Source: Erwinia typographi (GTDB lineage: Bacteria; Pseudomonadota; Gammaproteobacteria; Enterobacterales; Enterobacteriaceae). Taken from it: a stretch of DNA of 64,000 nucleotides. Position 1 is the stretch's first letter. Every line of letters begins with the position of its first letter. The notes below the pieces were generated by a model. The model saw only the letters and a program-made list of their open reading frames with translations. It searched no databases and had not been told where the DNA came from. A program made the translations under genes and the position numbers. Of this stretch, positions 25,402-33,364 are shown in pieces. The stretch lies in the NCBI RefSeq assembly GCF_000773975.1, contig NZ_JRUQ01000006.1, forward strand, positions 1-64,000. The letters are read 5' to 3'.

Positions 25402-25647
25402 TCAATGGGTAGGATTGAGGTGTAACCGGAACAGAAGGATCTTGGTATGGATACGACTGGAGAGCCTGACGGGACATACTTCAGTTAACTCCGCATCCTC
25501 GATCAACGATTCGATAAATTCTCTTAGTTTCCCGGTAAGTTGCCAGTCAGCTAATGGTGATGGCTTCTTGCTCTCTTGCTCATCTATAGCGCTATCCATA
25601 ACACCATTCCCCATAAGGTTGCACATAACCGCAGCATGACGATCCAT
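25402..25647 (-). CDS. Small conserved helical protein, cassette copy 2, altered C terminus
   Basis: This 81-aa member of the small-protein family has core KPSPLADWQLTGKLREFIES, like copies 1 and 3. After LIEDAELTE it runs on into about 23 unrelated residues, across a junction where a second copy of the start of the gene at 25976 is found (plus strand, about 25445-25487). So its C terminus was probably remodelled by recombination. Function unknown. Confidence 0.5.
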   Translation of the reverse strand: MDRHAAVMCNLMGNGVMDSAIDEQESKKPSPLADWQLTGKLREFIESLIEDAELTEVCPVRLSSRIHTKILLFRLHLNPTH

Positions 25648-25707
25648 GCTATTTGGCTCATCACTAAAATCTCTTTTGATAGATTTAATCGATCTGTACT
25701 ATAGTAT

Positions 25708-25728
25708 TGATCGATAATAACGATCAAT
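25708..25728. promoter_or_regulatory. Palindromic operator, copy 2
   Basis: TTGATCG and CGATCAA arms flank ATAATAA. It lies between the minus-strand small protein and the plus-strand membrane peptide of copy 2. Confidence 0.7.
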
Positions 25729-25783
25729 TTTTAGGCGTAGTCTTAGGGCGAAAATCGAGAGTTTGGTATAAAGAGGGCGGGTT

Positions 25784-25909
25784 ATGGGATGGATTCTATG
25801 GACAGTTTGTTTGCTGGTGTTGTGGATTATCGTGGGATACGTGATTAACCGGATGTTCCACCATGACGAGTCAGAAGAGGACAAGGACGACTCTTGTCCC
25901 TATGAGTAA
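25784..25909 (+). CDS. Small single-pass membrane protein, cassette copy 2
   Basis: This 41-aa peptide has one hydrophobic helix (WTVCLLVLWIIVGYVI), then NRMFHHDE and an acidic tail ending DSCPYE. The relative at 44777-44917 keeps the helix, the NR-F-H motif and the CPYE end. It is divergent from the small helical protein across the operator. Such a layout could be a toxin/antitoxin or regulatory peptide pair, but no function is established. Confidence 0.6.
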   Translation: MGWILWTVCLLVLWIIVGYVINRMFHHDESEEDKDDSCPYE

Positions 25910-25975
25910 GCAACCTTGCCTGGAAATACAAAAGGTTTATCATTAGCTGGATTAACCAATGAAAAGGATTTTGGT

Positions 25976-26431
25976 ATGGATACGACTGAAGAGCTTAACG
26001 GGACATACTTTTACAAGGGACTACCAAATCTTACACCCCATGAGCTACTTTTTTAGGTGCTTATAGAAGAAACAGAAAAGCAGTTAGGTGTACAGGACGT
26101 TGTGGGTGTTGCTGCTCTAATATTGGGTAATAATAGTGTCGATGTTGCTGGTAAACCTAACACGGCCACACAGGGAACATCCCATGCCTCACTGTTCTTT
26201 CGGAAACATATCAGCTACAGATTTCAGGCACGGATTTTACCAACACTTACCAGGAAATCTTTTTCTCTGAGAGGGATTAAAATCATGTGGGTAAATAATC
26301 TTGGTGCTTTTGTGGGCAGGGCTGTACCCGTATTGGGCTGGATTATACTGGCGCGCGATGTGTCACTGATTAGTTTCCGCACCATAAATAATTACAATTT
26401 GATTGTACGATCTGAGGATAAAATCTGGTGA
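25976..26431 (+). pseudogene. Membrane-associated protein gene interrupted by an in-frame TAG, partner of DUF1493 gene
   Basis: The frame begins MDTTEELNGTYFYKGLPNL and hits TAG at codon 27 (26054-26056), then continues open for 125 codons (LIEETEKQLGVQDVVGVAALI..., later a hydrophobic segment WVNNLGAFVGRAVPVLGWII). Continuity of reading frame either side suggests a recent nonsense mutation. A GTG directly after the stop could allow a shortened product. The first codons also occur as a decayed duplicate near 25445. The end overlaps the DUF1493 gene. Confidence 0.65.
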
Positions 26432-26748
26432 GTCAGGTAACAGATACTGCTGTCAGAGATTTTGTTAAAAACGAATTGCCACTGGTAACAACTCTCTTTC
26501 TCAAGAAGGTTGATGTTGATGACCAGTTTGCTTTACAGGAACTTCACGAAGCAGATGATTTAGCGGAAATGGCTGCTAAGTATTTTTCACGATTCAATGT
26601 GCAGTCAGCCCCGTTTTCCCTTGAAAACTATTTCCCATGGAAAACTCCAACACTTCTTTGTCGAAAACCCATAAATCAAGATAAGAAACCGTTAACAATA
26701 AATATGTTTATTGAGTCTGCCAGAGCTGGTAAGTGGTTGTATGGATGA
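26428..26748 (+). CDS. DUF1493-family protein
   Basis: This 106-aa protein (MSQVTDTAVRDFVKNELPL, then YFPWKTPTLLCRKP and LTINMFIESARAGKW) fits the DUF1493 family of enterobacterial proteins of unknown function. The GTG start overlaps the end of the interrupted gene upstream, so the two were an operon. Confidence 0.65.
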   Translation: MSQVTDTAVRDFVKNELPLVTTLFLKKVDVDDQFALQELHEADDLAEMAAKYFSRFNVQSAPFSLENYFPWKTPTLLCRKPINQDKKPLTINMFIESARAGKWLYG

Positions 26749-27013
26749 CTATAGGTAGGAGTTAAAATTATGAGTTTTTTATTTTGATGATAATAATGGT
26801 TTCAAAACCTATTTAATCAATGGATTGAGAGGTGAGGTTAAAGGTGATTTTTTATATCTCCTGCAATATATAAAATAATAGATGATAGAGTGAATCTTCC
26901 CTGAAATTACAAGGTAATAGAAGGTGTTATAGACACAGGCCGTAAGCAATTCATCTCAGGAAAAATGAGTATGCCGGAAGAACTCGAAAAATGAATGATC
27001 CGGTTTTCCGGGA

Positions 27014-27436
27014 TACTTACACTACTACTTTCTGATTGCCGAAAGAGGGCAGGGGAAAACCGAGAACGCTACAAGGCAGGTAGTCACCCACCCGAAGTTA
27101 ATCGAATGGGGTTTCATGGATTACGTTGATCTACAGTGGAAAAATCGGATTTTTTCAGAAATGGCAGTTACTAACATGACGAAGATTGGTAAAGTGTTTG
27201 CTGATTTGCGTGATCAGCTTGGTATCCCGTATTTGGATGATTACGGACAGCGACGGTTACTGTATTCTATCCGTCACTCGGTCTGTTCTGCTGCAATGGC
27301 TGGTTGGGTGAAAAATATTTTGTATCTTCAACAAACGGTAGGCCACGAGAAAAGCGGAGGGATCACTAAACGCTATTTGCATACGTTTCCCTTATCCTCA
27401 GTTTCTTATGTAATTGATGGTATTGATTGGGAGTGA
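27014..27436 (+). pseudogene. Truncated tyrosine integrase, C-terminal third
   Basis: The frame from about GYLHYYFLIAERGQGKTENATRQ to YVIDGIDWE matches the C-terminal third of integrase A (30945-32246) closely. It keeps the catalytic H-x-x-R (SIRHSV), the GHEKSG motif and the nucleophile region KRYLH, but lacks the arm-binding and core-binding domains and the first catalytic arginine. It is probably the integrase relic of element 0. Confidence 0.8.
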
Positions 27437-27475
27437 ATAAAATAGCCAAGCGTAAAACTTGGCTATTTAGTGCCG

Positions 27476-27898
27476 TCAAATTAATGATGGCAAATAGAAA
27501 ACTGATAACATCATGAATAGTAAAATAATACCGATAATGGAAAGTCGCACTTTTACACGTAACCAATCGGTGTAATGATTAGGGAGTTCTTTAATGAAGC
27601 GAATTTGCTCATTATTCATTCCTCGAGTATGAAAAGAATTCTCCCTAAAGTATAATGCTTTAATAAAGAACGCATCACGCATAAACGAGAAAAAGAAGCC
27701 CCCGTCCTGATAAATTAAGACTTCAGCTGGCCTTGCTCCAAACTTTTCAACAAATAGCGAGCAGAGAGTCATGAATTTTCTCTTGGCTAATTTGTCATAA
27801 ATCACGGAAGAAACATAATTAATTATTCCGAGAATCAAAAAGATCCCAGCGATTTCAACTCGATGTATCATCAGGAAATTAATTGCCGAAAACGTCAT
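27476..27898 (-). CDS. Putative immunity protein to the PAAR-linked membrane toxin
   Basis: This 140-aa protein has hydrophobic segments near both ends (IAGIFLILGIINYVSS and LSIIGIILLFMMLSVFYL). Its start overlaps the last 20 bp of the putative toxin gene, the usual toxin-immunity coupling. Inner-membrane immunity proteins typically protect against pore-forming toxins. Inferred from position and topology, not homology. Confidence 0.55.
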   Translation of the reverse strand: MTFSAINFLMIHRVEIAGIFLILGIINYVSSVIYDKLAKRKFMTLCSLFVEKFGARPAEVLIYQDGGFFFSFMRDAFFIKALYFRENSFHTRGMNNEQIRFIKELPNHYTDWLRVKVRLSIIGIILLFMMLSVFYLPSLI

Positions 27899-28577
27899 AC
27901 AACTGTTCTCCGCCTAATTCCCCAACAGCACTCCCCACTGTGCTACCAGCGTACCCTAAACCAACACCTGCAATAACGGTACAAACAAGCCCGCCAACAC
28001 CAGCAGTACCAACGCCGATTGCGACGCATAATGGTATAGCCCCGCCACCAGCGAGAACACCGCCACCTGTACCCAAAGCAAAACTACCTATCTCAGTATA
28101 CTTTTTCTTGGTACATTCAGCTTCGCGACCAACAGAACACGCCTCATTAATTTCGTTAAGAGAATGGAGTCCGCTAAAACCAATGCCTAAATAACCAGTG
28201 TAACGCATTGCTTTTACGTATTTAGCTGCCCGTTCGATGTGGGTAGCATAGCCTTCAATGTCACTGATCCCCGTTTCGTTCCATTTGTGGGCAATAGAAC
28301 TGCTGGACAGGCCGAGTGCATTTTTTATTTTGGTATACTCTCCGAATTTCATAGCCTTATTCAGGAAATTGACTTTGAGTATGGATTCAAGCTCTTTAAA
28401 CAATTGGCTACGTCTGACATAAAATTGTTCACCAATCAACGCCCCTCTTGTTATGTAGGTATTCTTATACGTTTCTTGGATCTCCTTGAGTATTTTTTCG
28501 ATACTCTCAAAGTATTTTCCAACAGGATCAGCAGCAAGACCAATTCCCGTATCAGCGTAGCTGGTGAAATTAGCTAT
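27879..28577 (-). CDS. Putative membrane-active T6SS toxin downstream of PAAR; no canonical 5' start
   Basis: The C-terminal part is strongly hydrophobic and glycine-rich (FALGTGGGVLAGGGAIP, then CVAIGVGTAGVGGLVCTVI and GLGYAGSTVGSAVG), like glycine-zipper pore-forming effectors. The frame is open back to ATA (28577), three codons after the TAA of the PAAR gene and in the same frame. No ATG or GTG occurs before a TTG at 28439. So either ATA or TTG initiates, or the PAAR stop is a nonsense mutation that split one PAAR-toxin polypeptide. Start uncertain. Confidence 0.5.
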   Translation of the reverse strand: MANFTSYADTGIGLAADPVGKYFESIEKILKEIQETYKNTYITRGALIGEQFYVRRSQLFKELESILKVNFLNKAMKFGEYTKIKNALGLSSSSIAHKWNETGISDIEGYATHIERAAKYVKAMRYTGYLGIGFSGLHSLNEINEACSVGREAECTKKKYTEIGSFALGTGGGVLAGGGAIPLCVAIGVGTAGVGGLVCTVIAGVGLGYAGSTVGSAVGELGGEQLYDVFGN

Positions 28578-28583
28578 GGTAGC

Positions 28584-29240
28584 TTAGTGCTTGTGTAGTA
28601 AGTTAGCTTCTTCATGTGTCAACGGTGCCAATGCAACATCAATTCGCGCTTTCGCGGCTTTCATATGTGCGATCTGTTCGTCGTCCTGCTTATCAGGATC
28701 AACCAGAAGCATAATAGAACCAGCTTTATAGCTTTTGTCTGCACCGTTCAGCGTAGCAAATAGCTCTTTGGCTCCTGCTGGTGGGTTTTCAGTGAATAGC
28801 TGACGTTGCCAGGCTTCTGTAGTATCGCCATAAGGGAGGACGGCGAAACCTGCGTCTATGCCTGTTTTCTTCTTCGCTGTCTGGGCGTGTTGTTCCGGTT
28901 CTTGCTGGGCTTGTTGCACCAGAGGTACAGCAGCGGCTGCTGATTTAGCGCTCATCATTCCCGGATGACGTTCCCCAGTGAAGCCGGACATGGCGATCAC
29001 AAAGTTATCTTTGCAGTTGCATAAAACCAGATCTCCATCACCCGCGATGAAACCAGCTTCGAGTAATCCGGTATAGGTTGCATTGATTTCAAAAGCACCT
29101 TTGCAAACATCACACCATGCTTTATCACCAGCTCTCACTAATGGATTATGATCTTCATCAAAAATAGTTGATGAGGCAGAAACGATGTGCCCGTACCTCG
29201 TTTTATTACCCAGCTTTGCAAGCGTTCTTTGCTTAACCAT
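28584..29240 (-). CDS. PAAR-domain protein (T6SS spike tip) with C-terminal extension
   Basis: The N-terminal 85 residues fit the PAAR pattern (GNKTRYGHIVSASSTIFD, NPLVRAGDKAWCDVC, later CNCKDNFVIA). PAAR proteins sharpen the VgrG spike of type VI secretion systems and carry toxins. A Gln/Ala linker and about 100 residues follow. The toxin frame continues in phase directly after its stop. GAGGG precedes the ATG. No other T6SS genes are in the window, so this is an orphan effector cassette that would use a system elsewhere. Confidence 0.7.
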   Translation of the reverse strand: MVKQRTLAKLGNKTRYGHIVSASSTIFDEDHNPLVRAGDKAWCDVCKGAFEINATYTGLLEAGFIAGDGDLVLCNCKDNFVIAMSGFTGERHPGMMSAKSAAAAVPLVQQAQQEPEQHAQTAKKKTGIDAGFAVLPYGDTTEAWQRQLFTENPPAGAKELFATLNGADKSYKAGSIMLLVDPDKQDDEQIAHMKAAKARIDVALAPLTHEEANLLHKH

Positions 29241-29250
29241 CAGTGATCCC

Positions 29251-29769
29251 TCAGTGAGCAGTTTCTGCTGCCAACATTTTATCTACTTCAAAGTTATCAA
29301 CAAGAAATCCATTTGCTGCTGGAATTCCACGGCGTAGAACCAGTATTCCCGTTCCCTGAGGAGTACTTATTATTTCATCTCCATTGCTGAGACGACCGCC
29401 GACAAGAGCAACGCTACGGCCTGCGTTATTATGGGCTGCCTCTCCTGCACCACTGATTATTGTCGCTTTCGTACCATTGGGATAAACGACAGTATCCTGA
29501 GTTTGAGCTACCCTGAGTTTTTGGCCTGTGCTGATCTCTACTTCCGAAGTGGCAGTTGCGGTTTTGAGTATGCCACCGTCACGAGTCAGACTTCCTTTAG
29601 CAGCGATGCGGTAGATCTCGATCACTGGATGCTCTTTGAGTTCGGTTTGCTGTTTAGCAATGAGTTCCTGCCATTCTTGACTCATTCCGGCAACTTGTTC
29701 ATCACTGAACGCTGGTTTATCAAAAGATGCCAGAATTTCCGAGGTAAGATCGTTATTGTACTGTTTCAT
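29251..29769 (-). CDS. PAAR-like accessory protein
   Basis: This 172-aa protein has a beta-rich part from about residue 60 with a degenerate PAAR-like rhythm (KGSLTRDGGILKT, NGTKATIISGAGEA, SVALVGGRLSNGDEIIST). AGAGGG precedes its ATG. It lies 10 bp upstream of the PAAR gene on the same strand, so it is probably a spike or loading partner. The family call is tentative. Confidence 0.5.
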   Translation of the reverse strand: MKQYNNDLTSEILASFDKPAFSDEQVAGMSQEWQELIAKQQTELKEHPVIEIYRIAAKGSLTRDGGILKTATATSEVEISTGQKLRVAQTQDTVVYPNGTKATIISGAGEAAHNNAGRSVALVGGRLSNGDEIISTPQGTGILVLRRGIPAANGFLVDNFEVDKMLAAETAH

Positions 29770-29932
29770 AAGTCCCTCTACTTGTTATTGAAATAATCCC
29801 AGCGGTCATTTTACAAACAATAACCACATGCGCAACAAGTATCAGGCTTAAGTGAAACTTCGTTTCTTAACAGAAGGTTATCCGGTAAAATTGTAAGAGT
29901 TGGTCTTCGATAAATTTCAGGTAGGAGAGGTT

Positions 29933-30337
29933 ATGGCAGGTGTCTTGGCAAGCACAGCGGCAGCGGTCGGGATTCTCGATAAAGCGGTGAGTATCACCCA
30001 AAAGCTGGCAAATAACAGCGATGAACTGGACAAGGCCACGCTCAAACTTGAGTTGGCTAATCTGATGGTTGAACTTGCTAACGCCAAAATCGAAGCGGTA
30101 ACCATGCAAACACTTTTGTTAGATGCCGAGCAAAAGATCGAAGATCTTGAGGGGAGTTTAAAAGATAAATCAACTTTCACCTTCAAACAAGGGCTGTACT
30201 GGAAAGATGGTGATGAAACTGCATTTTGTCCGAAATGCTATGAGGTCAATCAGATAAAAACGCACATGGTTTTGTTTCCTGCGGGGCAGACGTACAGCGC
30301 CTGTTGGTATTGCAAAAACTGTAGCTTTTCAACTTGA
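29933..30337 (+). CDS. Coiled-coil protein with C-terminal zinc ribbon, function unknown
   Basis: This 134-aa protein has a long N-terminal helical region (ITQKLANNSDELDKATLKLE to KIEDLEGSLKD) and two cysteine pairs, CPKC and CWYCKNC, that would form a zinc ribbon. AGGAGAGG precedes ATG 29933. Similar proteins occur in enterobacterial prophages and islands, but I know of no function. Confidence 0.65.
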   Translation: MAGVLASTAAAVGILDKAVSITQKLANNSDELDKATLKLELANLMVELANAKIEAVTMQTLLLDAEQKIEDLEGSLKDKSTFTFKQGLYWKDGDETAFCPKCYEVNQIKTHMVLFPAGQTYSACWYCKNCSFST

Positions 30338-30376
30338 GACTTACCAGGTCATAAATCCCTTTAATGGCTCTTACAG

Positions 30377-30532
30377 TTAACGGCTTGCTTTCCTAAGTAG
30401 AGTGTAAGAGGAGGCGATGTTGTCGCGGTCTGCCTGGTCAGGGAAGAGCCTCGCCAGATATTCGTGCCAGAGCGTCAGATCTGCTGCTGGTGGCTTGTCG
30501 CTGTGCCATGATCTAAACGTGTTCAGAGTACC
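30377..30532 (-). pseudogene. C-terminal fragment of a phage/satellite primase-helicase
   Basis: On the minus strand an open stretch reads LNTFRSWHSDKPPAADLTLW then HEYLARLFPDQADRDNIASS. This resembles the region of DUF5906/D5-type primase-helicases with the pattern lN.frgw ... w..hl..lfpd..erd. No N-terminal part remains. It implies element 0 once carried its own replication enzyme. Confidence 0.4.
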
Positions 30533-30665
30533 CAATGTCTGTTGGCAATGGCAACACGGCAGCGGACAGCAATCTTACAAGGCTGCCTCGTACAATCGCA
30601 ACAGTCAAAGTAGAGCTGGCGGCTGATGTGACAAATGAGCTTCGGCTCCTTTTTTGTATTAGGGT

Positions 30666-30690
30666 GGGGGTCAAAAAAAGGGGTTATGTG
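30666..30690. repeat. Degenerate integrase arm-type repeats at the right end of element 0
   Basis: GGGGTCAA (30667) and GGGGTTAT (30680) lie at about the same distance before the shared GTGAAGAAGCGATAACC segment as the clean repeats of element A right end. They are about 13 bp apart. Weak, but consistent with a third variant of the arm motif. Confidence 0.35.
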
Positions 30691-30736
30691 TGTTTTCACG
30701 GTGAAGAAGCGATAACCGAGAGGGCGGGCTTGCGTC

Positions 30737-30861
30737 AGCAAGCAACTTCCCCTAAGCTGGCAAAAAGTAAGCTAATTTGTACCAAATGACTCGGGGTGCC
30801 CTTCCATGTGAAGGCTGAGAAATACCCGTACCACCTGATCTGGATAATGCCAGCGTAGGGG
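30737..30861. repeat. 125-bp direct repeat at element right ends (copy 1; copy 2 ends at 42739)
   Basis: The stretch from AGCAAGCAACTTCCCC through the TPP aptamer to GCGTAGGGG is identical, base for base by eye, to the segment ending at 42739. It comprises the element right end plus the aptamer and defines elements 0 and A as close relatives. Confidence 0.9.
30788..30860 (+). promoter_or_regulatory. TPP riboswitch (THI-box) aptamer copy 1, element 0/A junction, P1 disrupted
   Basis: The conserved THI-box elements are all present: GGGGTGCCC, GGCTGAGAAATACCC, ACCTGATCTGGATAATGCC, GCGTAGGG. The 5' strand of closing helix P1 (GACTC) is kept, but the 3' strand (AAGTC in the thiM copy) is replaced by GGCCGAAATTCGGCC, which folds on itself. 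So canonical ligand switching is doubtful. Integrase A starts 85 bp downstream. The 48 bp from 30813 to 30860 are identical in all three copies. Confidence 0.9.
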
Positions 30862-30922
30862 GCCGAAATTCGGCCTACTTATCATGAGGTTGGCTCTCTT
30901 TTTGTCGGTGCGCAATGCACTT

Positions 30923-30954
30923 GAGGTACAAAAAGGGTGTATTTATGGGGTACA
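30923..30954. repeat. Integrase A arm-type repeats, left end
   Basis: GAGGTACA (30923), degenerate GGGTGTAT (30935) and GGGGTACA (30947) are spaced exactly 12 bp. The last overlaps codons 1-4 of the integrase (ATG GGG TAC A). The same motif recurs three times at the right end (42545-42576). Confidence 0.75.
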
Positions 30955-32246
30955 GAACTCTTCCATACACGTTTCAGCGAAACGGCAACTACTACCTGCA
31001 AATTCGGCTTTCAAATGGCAGGATGTATAAGAAATCCCTTCTCACTGACAGCTATCGCGAAGCATCTGCTTTGATGATTGGCGTTACGGCACACATACCT
31101 TTTGTTAAATCATTAGCTACGCCGCTCCTCGTGTTCGAATCATTTTTGTCTAATCTGATTGCGTCAGAACGCAAGGCTGTGAGAAATCCACTTTTGCCCT
31201 ATCAGCAGATAGCTCCTCCTGTTGAAATCGTGGAATCTCAACCGCCAGCCGAACCGGAAAAAGCGCTAACCCTCTCGGATGCGTGGGCGATGTACAAAGA
31301 CGAAAAGGGGCGAAACTGGACGAAATCGATCTCAATGGCAAATGAGCGCTACATGGAAGTGTTGCTAACTGTCTTGGGTGGAGAAACTAATGTCGCGGCT
31401 ATCACCAAGCAGGACATTAAACAGGTGATGGAAGTTGTTGAGAACCTCCCTAAGCGAGTTGTGCAGCCTTACCGGTCAATGACAGTGCAGCAGCTGATTG
31501 AATGTGATGAAGTGCCACCAGATGATCTGGTGGGGATTGAAGCTATCCATAAGCATCTCAAAATCTACAAATCACTGTTCAAAACGTTTCTAACTGAAAG
31601 CAAAGACGTTTTGCAGAAATCGCCAACTGATGGCGTAGTGGCTGCACCTTCAAAAGCGAGATTTGGTGCTTACAGCACTGCGGAGATGAAAAAGTTTGTA
31701 GGGTGGGCGCTCAAGCAGCCAGATAACTGGCAAAAATGGATCACGTTGTTGTTGGCATACACGGGAGCCAGAAGAGGTGAGATAGGCAAGCTGGAGAAGT
31801 CACAGATCAAATATGATGAGGATAGCCAGCGTTACTACTTCCTGATAGCCGAAGGAGGGCAGGGGAAAACCGAGAACGCTACAAGGCAGGTGGTCATCCA
31901 CCCTAAGTTAATTGAATGGGGTTTCATGGAGTACGTTGATCGCCAGTGGAAAGAGCGGATTTTTTCAGAAGTGGCAGGTACAAACATGACTAAGATCGGT
32001 AAAGTATTTGCTGATGTTCGGGATCAGTTGGGTATTCCTTATCTGGACGATTATGGACAGAGACGGTTGCTGCATTCTATCCGTCACTCGGTCTGCTCTG
32101 CGGCAATGGCTGGTTGGGTGACCAACATTCTTCACCTACAACAGACGGTAGGCCATGAGAAGAGCGGTGGGATCACGAAACGCTATTTACATAAGTTTCC
32201 ACTATCATCAGTTTGCTATGTTATTGATGGGATTTATTGGATCTGA
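30945..32246 (+). CDS. Tyrosine-type site-specific integrase of element A
   Basis: This 433-aa integrase has an N-terminal arm-binding domain (YTFQRNGNYYLQIRLSNGR), a core-binding SAM-like region and a catalytic domain with TGARRGEIGKL, HSIRHSV, GHEKSGG and the nucleophile in KRYLH. It should integrate and, with an excisionase not identified here, excise element A at the TPP-aptamer core. I choose ATG 30945 (RBS AAAAGGG) over an upstream in-frame ATG at 30915. The start codon lies in an arm-type repeat, so integrase binding would repress its own synthesis. The whole C-terminal half resembles the relic at 27014 and integrase B. Confidence 0.92.
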   Translation: MGYRTLPYTFQRNGNYYLQIRLSNGRMYKKSLLTDSYREASALMIGVTAHIPFVKSLATPLLVFESFLSNLIASERKAVRNPLLPYQQIAPPVEIVESQPPAEPEKALTLSDAWAMYKDEKGRNWTKSISMANERYMEVLLTVLGGETNVAAITKQDIKQVMEVVENLPKRVVQPYRSMTVQQLIECDEVPPDDLVGIEAIHKHLKIYKSLFKTFLTESKDVLQKSPTDGVVAAPSKARFGAYSTAEMKKFVGWALKQPDNWQKWITLLLAYTGARRGEIGKLEKSQIKYDEDSQRYYFLIAEGGQGKTENATRQVVIHPKLIEWGFMEYVDRQWKERIFSEVAGTNMTKIGKVFADVRDQLGIPYLDDYGQRRLLHSIRHSVCSAAMAGWVTNILHLQQTVGHEKSGGITKRYLHKFPLSSVCYVIDGIYWI

Positions 32247-32455
32247 GATAGCATATTCGTTATGAATGTTTTGCTATGGTAACGTCAGAGTTAAGTATTT
32301 ATTTGTATTACAGACCATTCCAATAGTGCATTTTTTGAACAAAAACACCAAAACATCACTTGACTGTATATTAATACAGTATCTATAATCAGTGCAAGAA
32401 ATCGACAACATATACTTGGTATGATAAATTTTGTCCATGATAACAAGAAGGTATT
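32247..32455. other. Promoter region of the Hachiman operon
   Basis: This 209-bp AT-rich spacer has several TATAAT-like sequences (for example around 32367-32400) but no gene. GAAGGTATT precedes the hamA start. Confidence 0.4.
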
Positions 32456-33364
32456 GTGGATATGCTACTACCAATACGAGTTGATAAACGGTTTTTGAAC
32501 TTATTTAAGACTGTACAAATAGACACTTGCCCACAGCAATCAACGTTAAACTTGCATATATTGAATATTGAAAGCAATCAATTCATATATTCAAAGTTGG
32601 TTGAAGAACTTCGGGAACTTATTATTAGTTATGTACATTCTAATAGGCGAATTGAAGAGTTTAAACAAAACTATCCTGCTTATAGTCCTAAGCCATTCTT
32701 TGAAGCAATACAAAAATTCCGAAGTTACACTTCAAATGAAGGTGAATTGGGTGAGTTGCTCTTATATGCCTTTCTTGAGGCAGGATTAAATGCTCCCAAA
32801 CTACTTTCCAAAATGGAATTGAAAACGGATTCAAATGACTATATTAAAGGTTCTGATGGTGTACATTTATTAGAAACAGGCGATAGTTTCCAGTTAATTT
32901 TTGGTGAGTCTAAGTTGTATGCCGATCTGTTAGATGGCGCTCGAGAGGCATTTGATTCTATAGTTGACTTCAAGGCTAATGGAATGGGGTTTGAAAGAGG
33001 ATTAATAGATACACATGTTATAAATGAAATGGTTTCAGAAGCTGGATATGAAAAGATAAAAGAAGTTTTGCTACCCTCTGGTAATAATGGACCGGATCTC
33101 GACCTGTCATTTGGCATATTTCTCGGATTCGAACTACCAGTTGATAATTCCATCTTAGCATTGAAGACCAAAGAATTCAGAGAGTGGGTAAATGAATCTG
33201 TTAAAGAGCATGCTTCACGTGTTGTTAAAACCATACAAAAAAAGATTATCAATCATGGATTATTTGGGCATGAGTTTCACATATATATAGTCCCTTTTAC
33301 GAATATAGATATAACGCGTAAGCAGCTAATTAAAGATATGCTAACTATAGAGGGGGATTCATGA
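32456..33364 (+). CDS. hamA: HamA, Hachiman anti-phage effector nuclease (DUF1837)
   Basis: This 302-aa protein fits the DUF1837 family, the effector of the Hachiman defence system. The conserved core NEGELGELLLYAFLEAGLNAPKL, SDGVHLLE and FGESKLYADLLDGAREAF (about residues 100-170) holds the E/D/E-x-K residues of a PD-(D/E)XK-type nuclease. HamA is held inactive by HamB and degrades DNA when HamB senses damaged or foreign DNA. GTG 32456 follows GAAGG at good spacing; ATG 32462 is the alternative. Its stop overlaps the hamB start (ATGA). AT-rich composition indicates transfer. Confidence 0.88.
   Translation: MDMLLPIRVDKRFLNLFKTVQIDTCPQQSTLNLHILNIESNQFIYSKLVEELRELIISYVHSNRRIEEFKQNYPAYSPKPFFEAIQKFRSYTSNEGELGELLLYAFLEAGLNAPKLLSKMELKTDSNDYIKGSDGVHLLETGDSFQLIFGESKLYADLLDGAREAFDSIVDFKANGMGFERGLIDTHVINEMVSEAGYEKIKEVLLPSGNNGPDLDLSFGIFLGFELPVDNSILALKTKEFREWVNESVKEHASRVVKTIQKKIINHGLFGHEFHIYIVPFTNIDITRKQLIKDMLTIEGDS

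Larger units (their letters stand above)
24780..30860. mobile_element. Element 0: decayed integrative element at the left of a tandem array
   Basis: The right boundary is the first TPP-aptamer copy (30788-30860). The 125 bp ending there (30737-30861) are identical to the right end of element A. The left boundary is not defined. Content is a mosaic: two small-gene cassettes, an interrupted gene plus DUF1493, the last third of an integrase, a PAAR/toxin/immunity set, a zinc-ribbon gene and a primase fragment. Confidence 0.65.

Noticed and set aside
28239-28598. Plus-strand open frame opposite the PAAR-linked toxin gene.
   Set aside because: The minus-strand frame has hydrophobic domain structure and coupled neighbours; the plus frame is its shadow.
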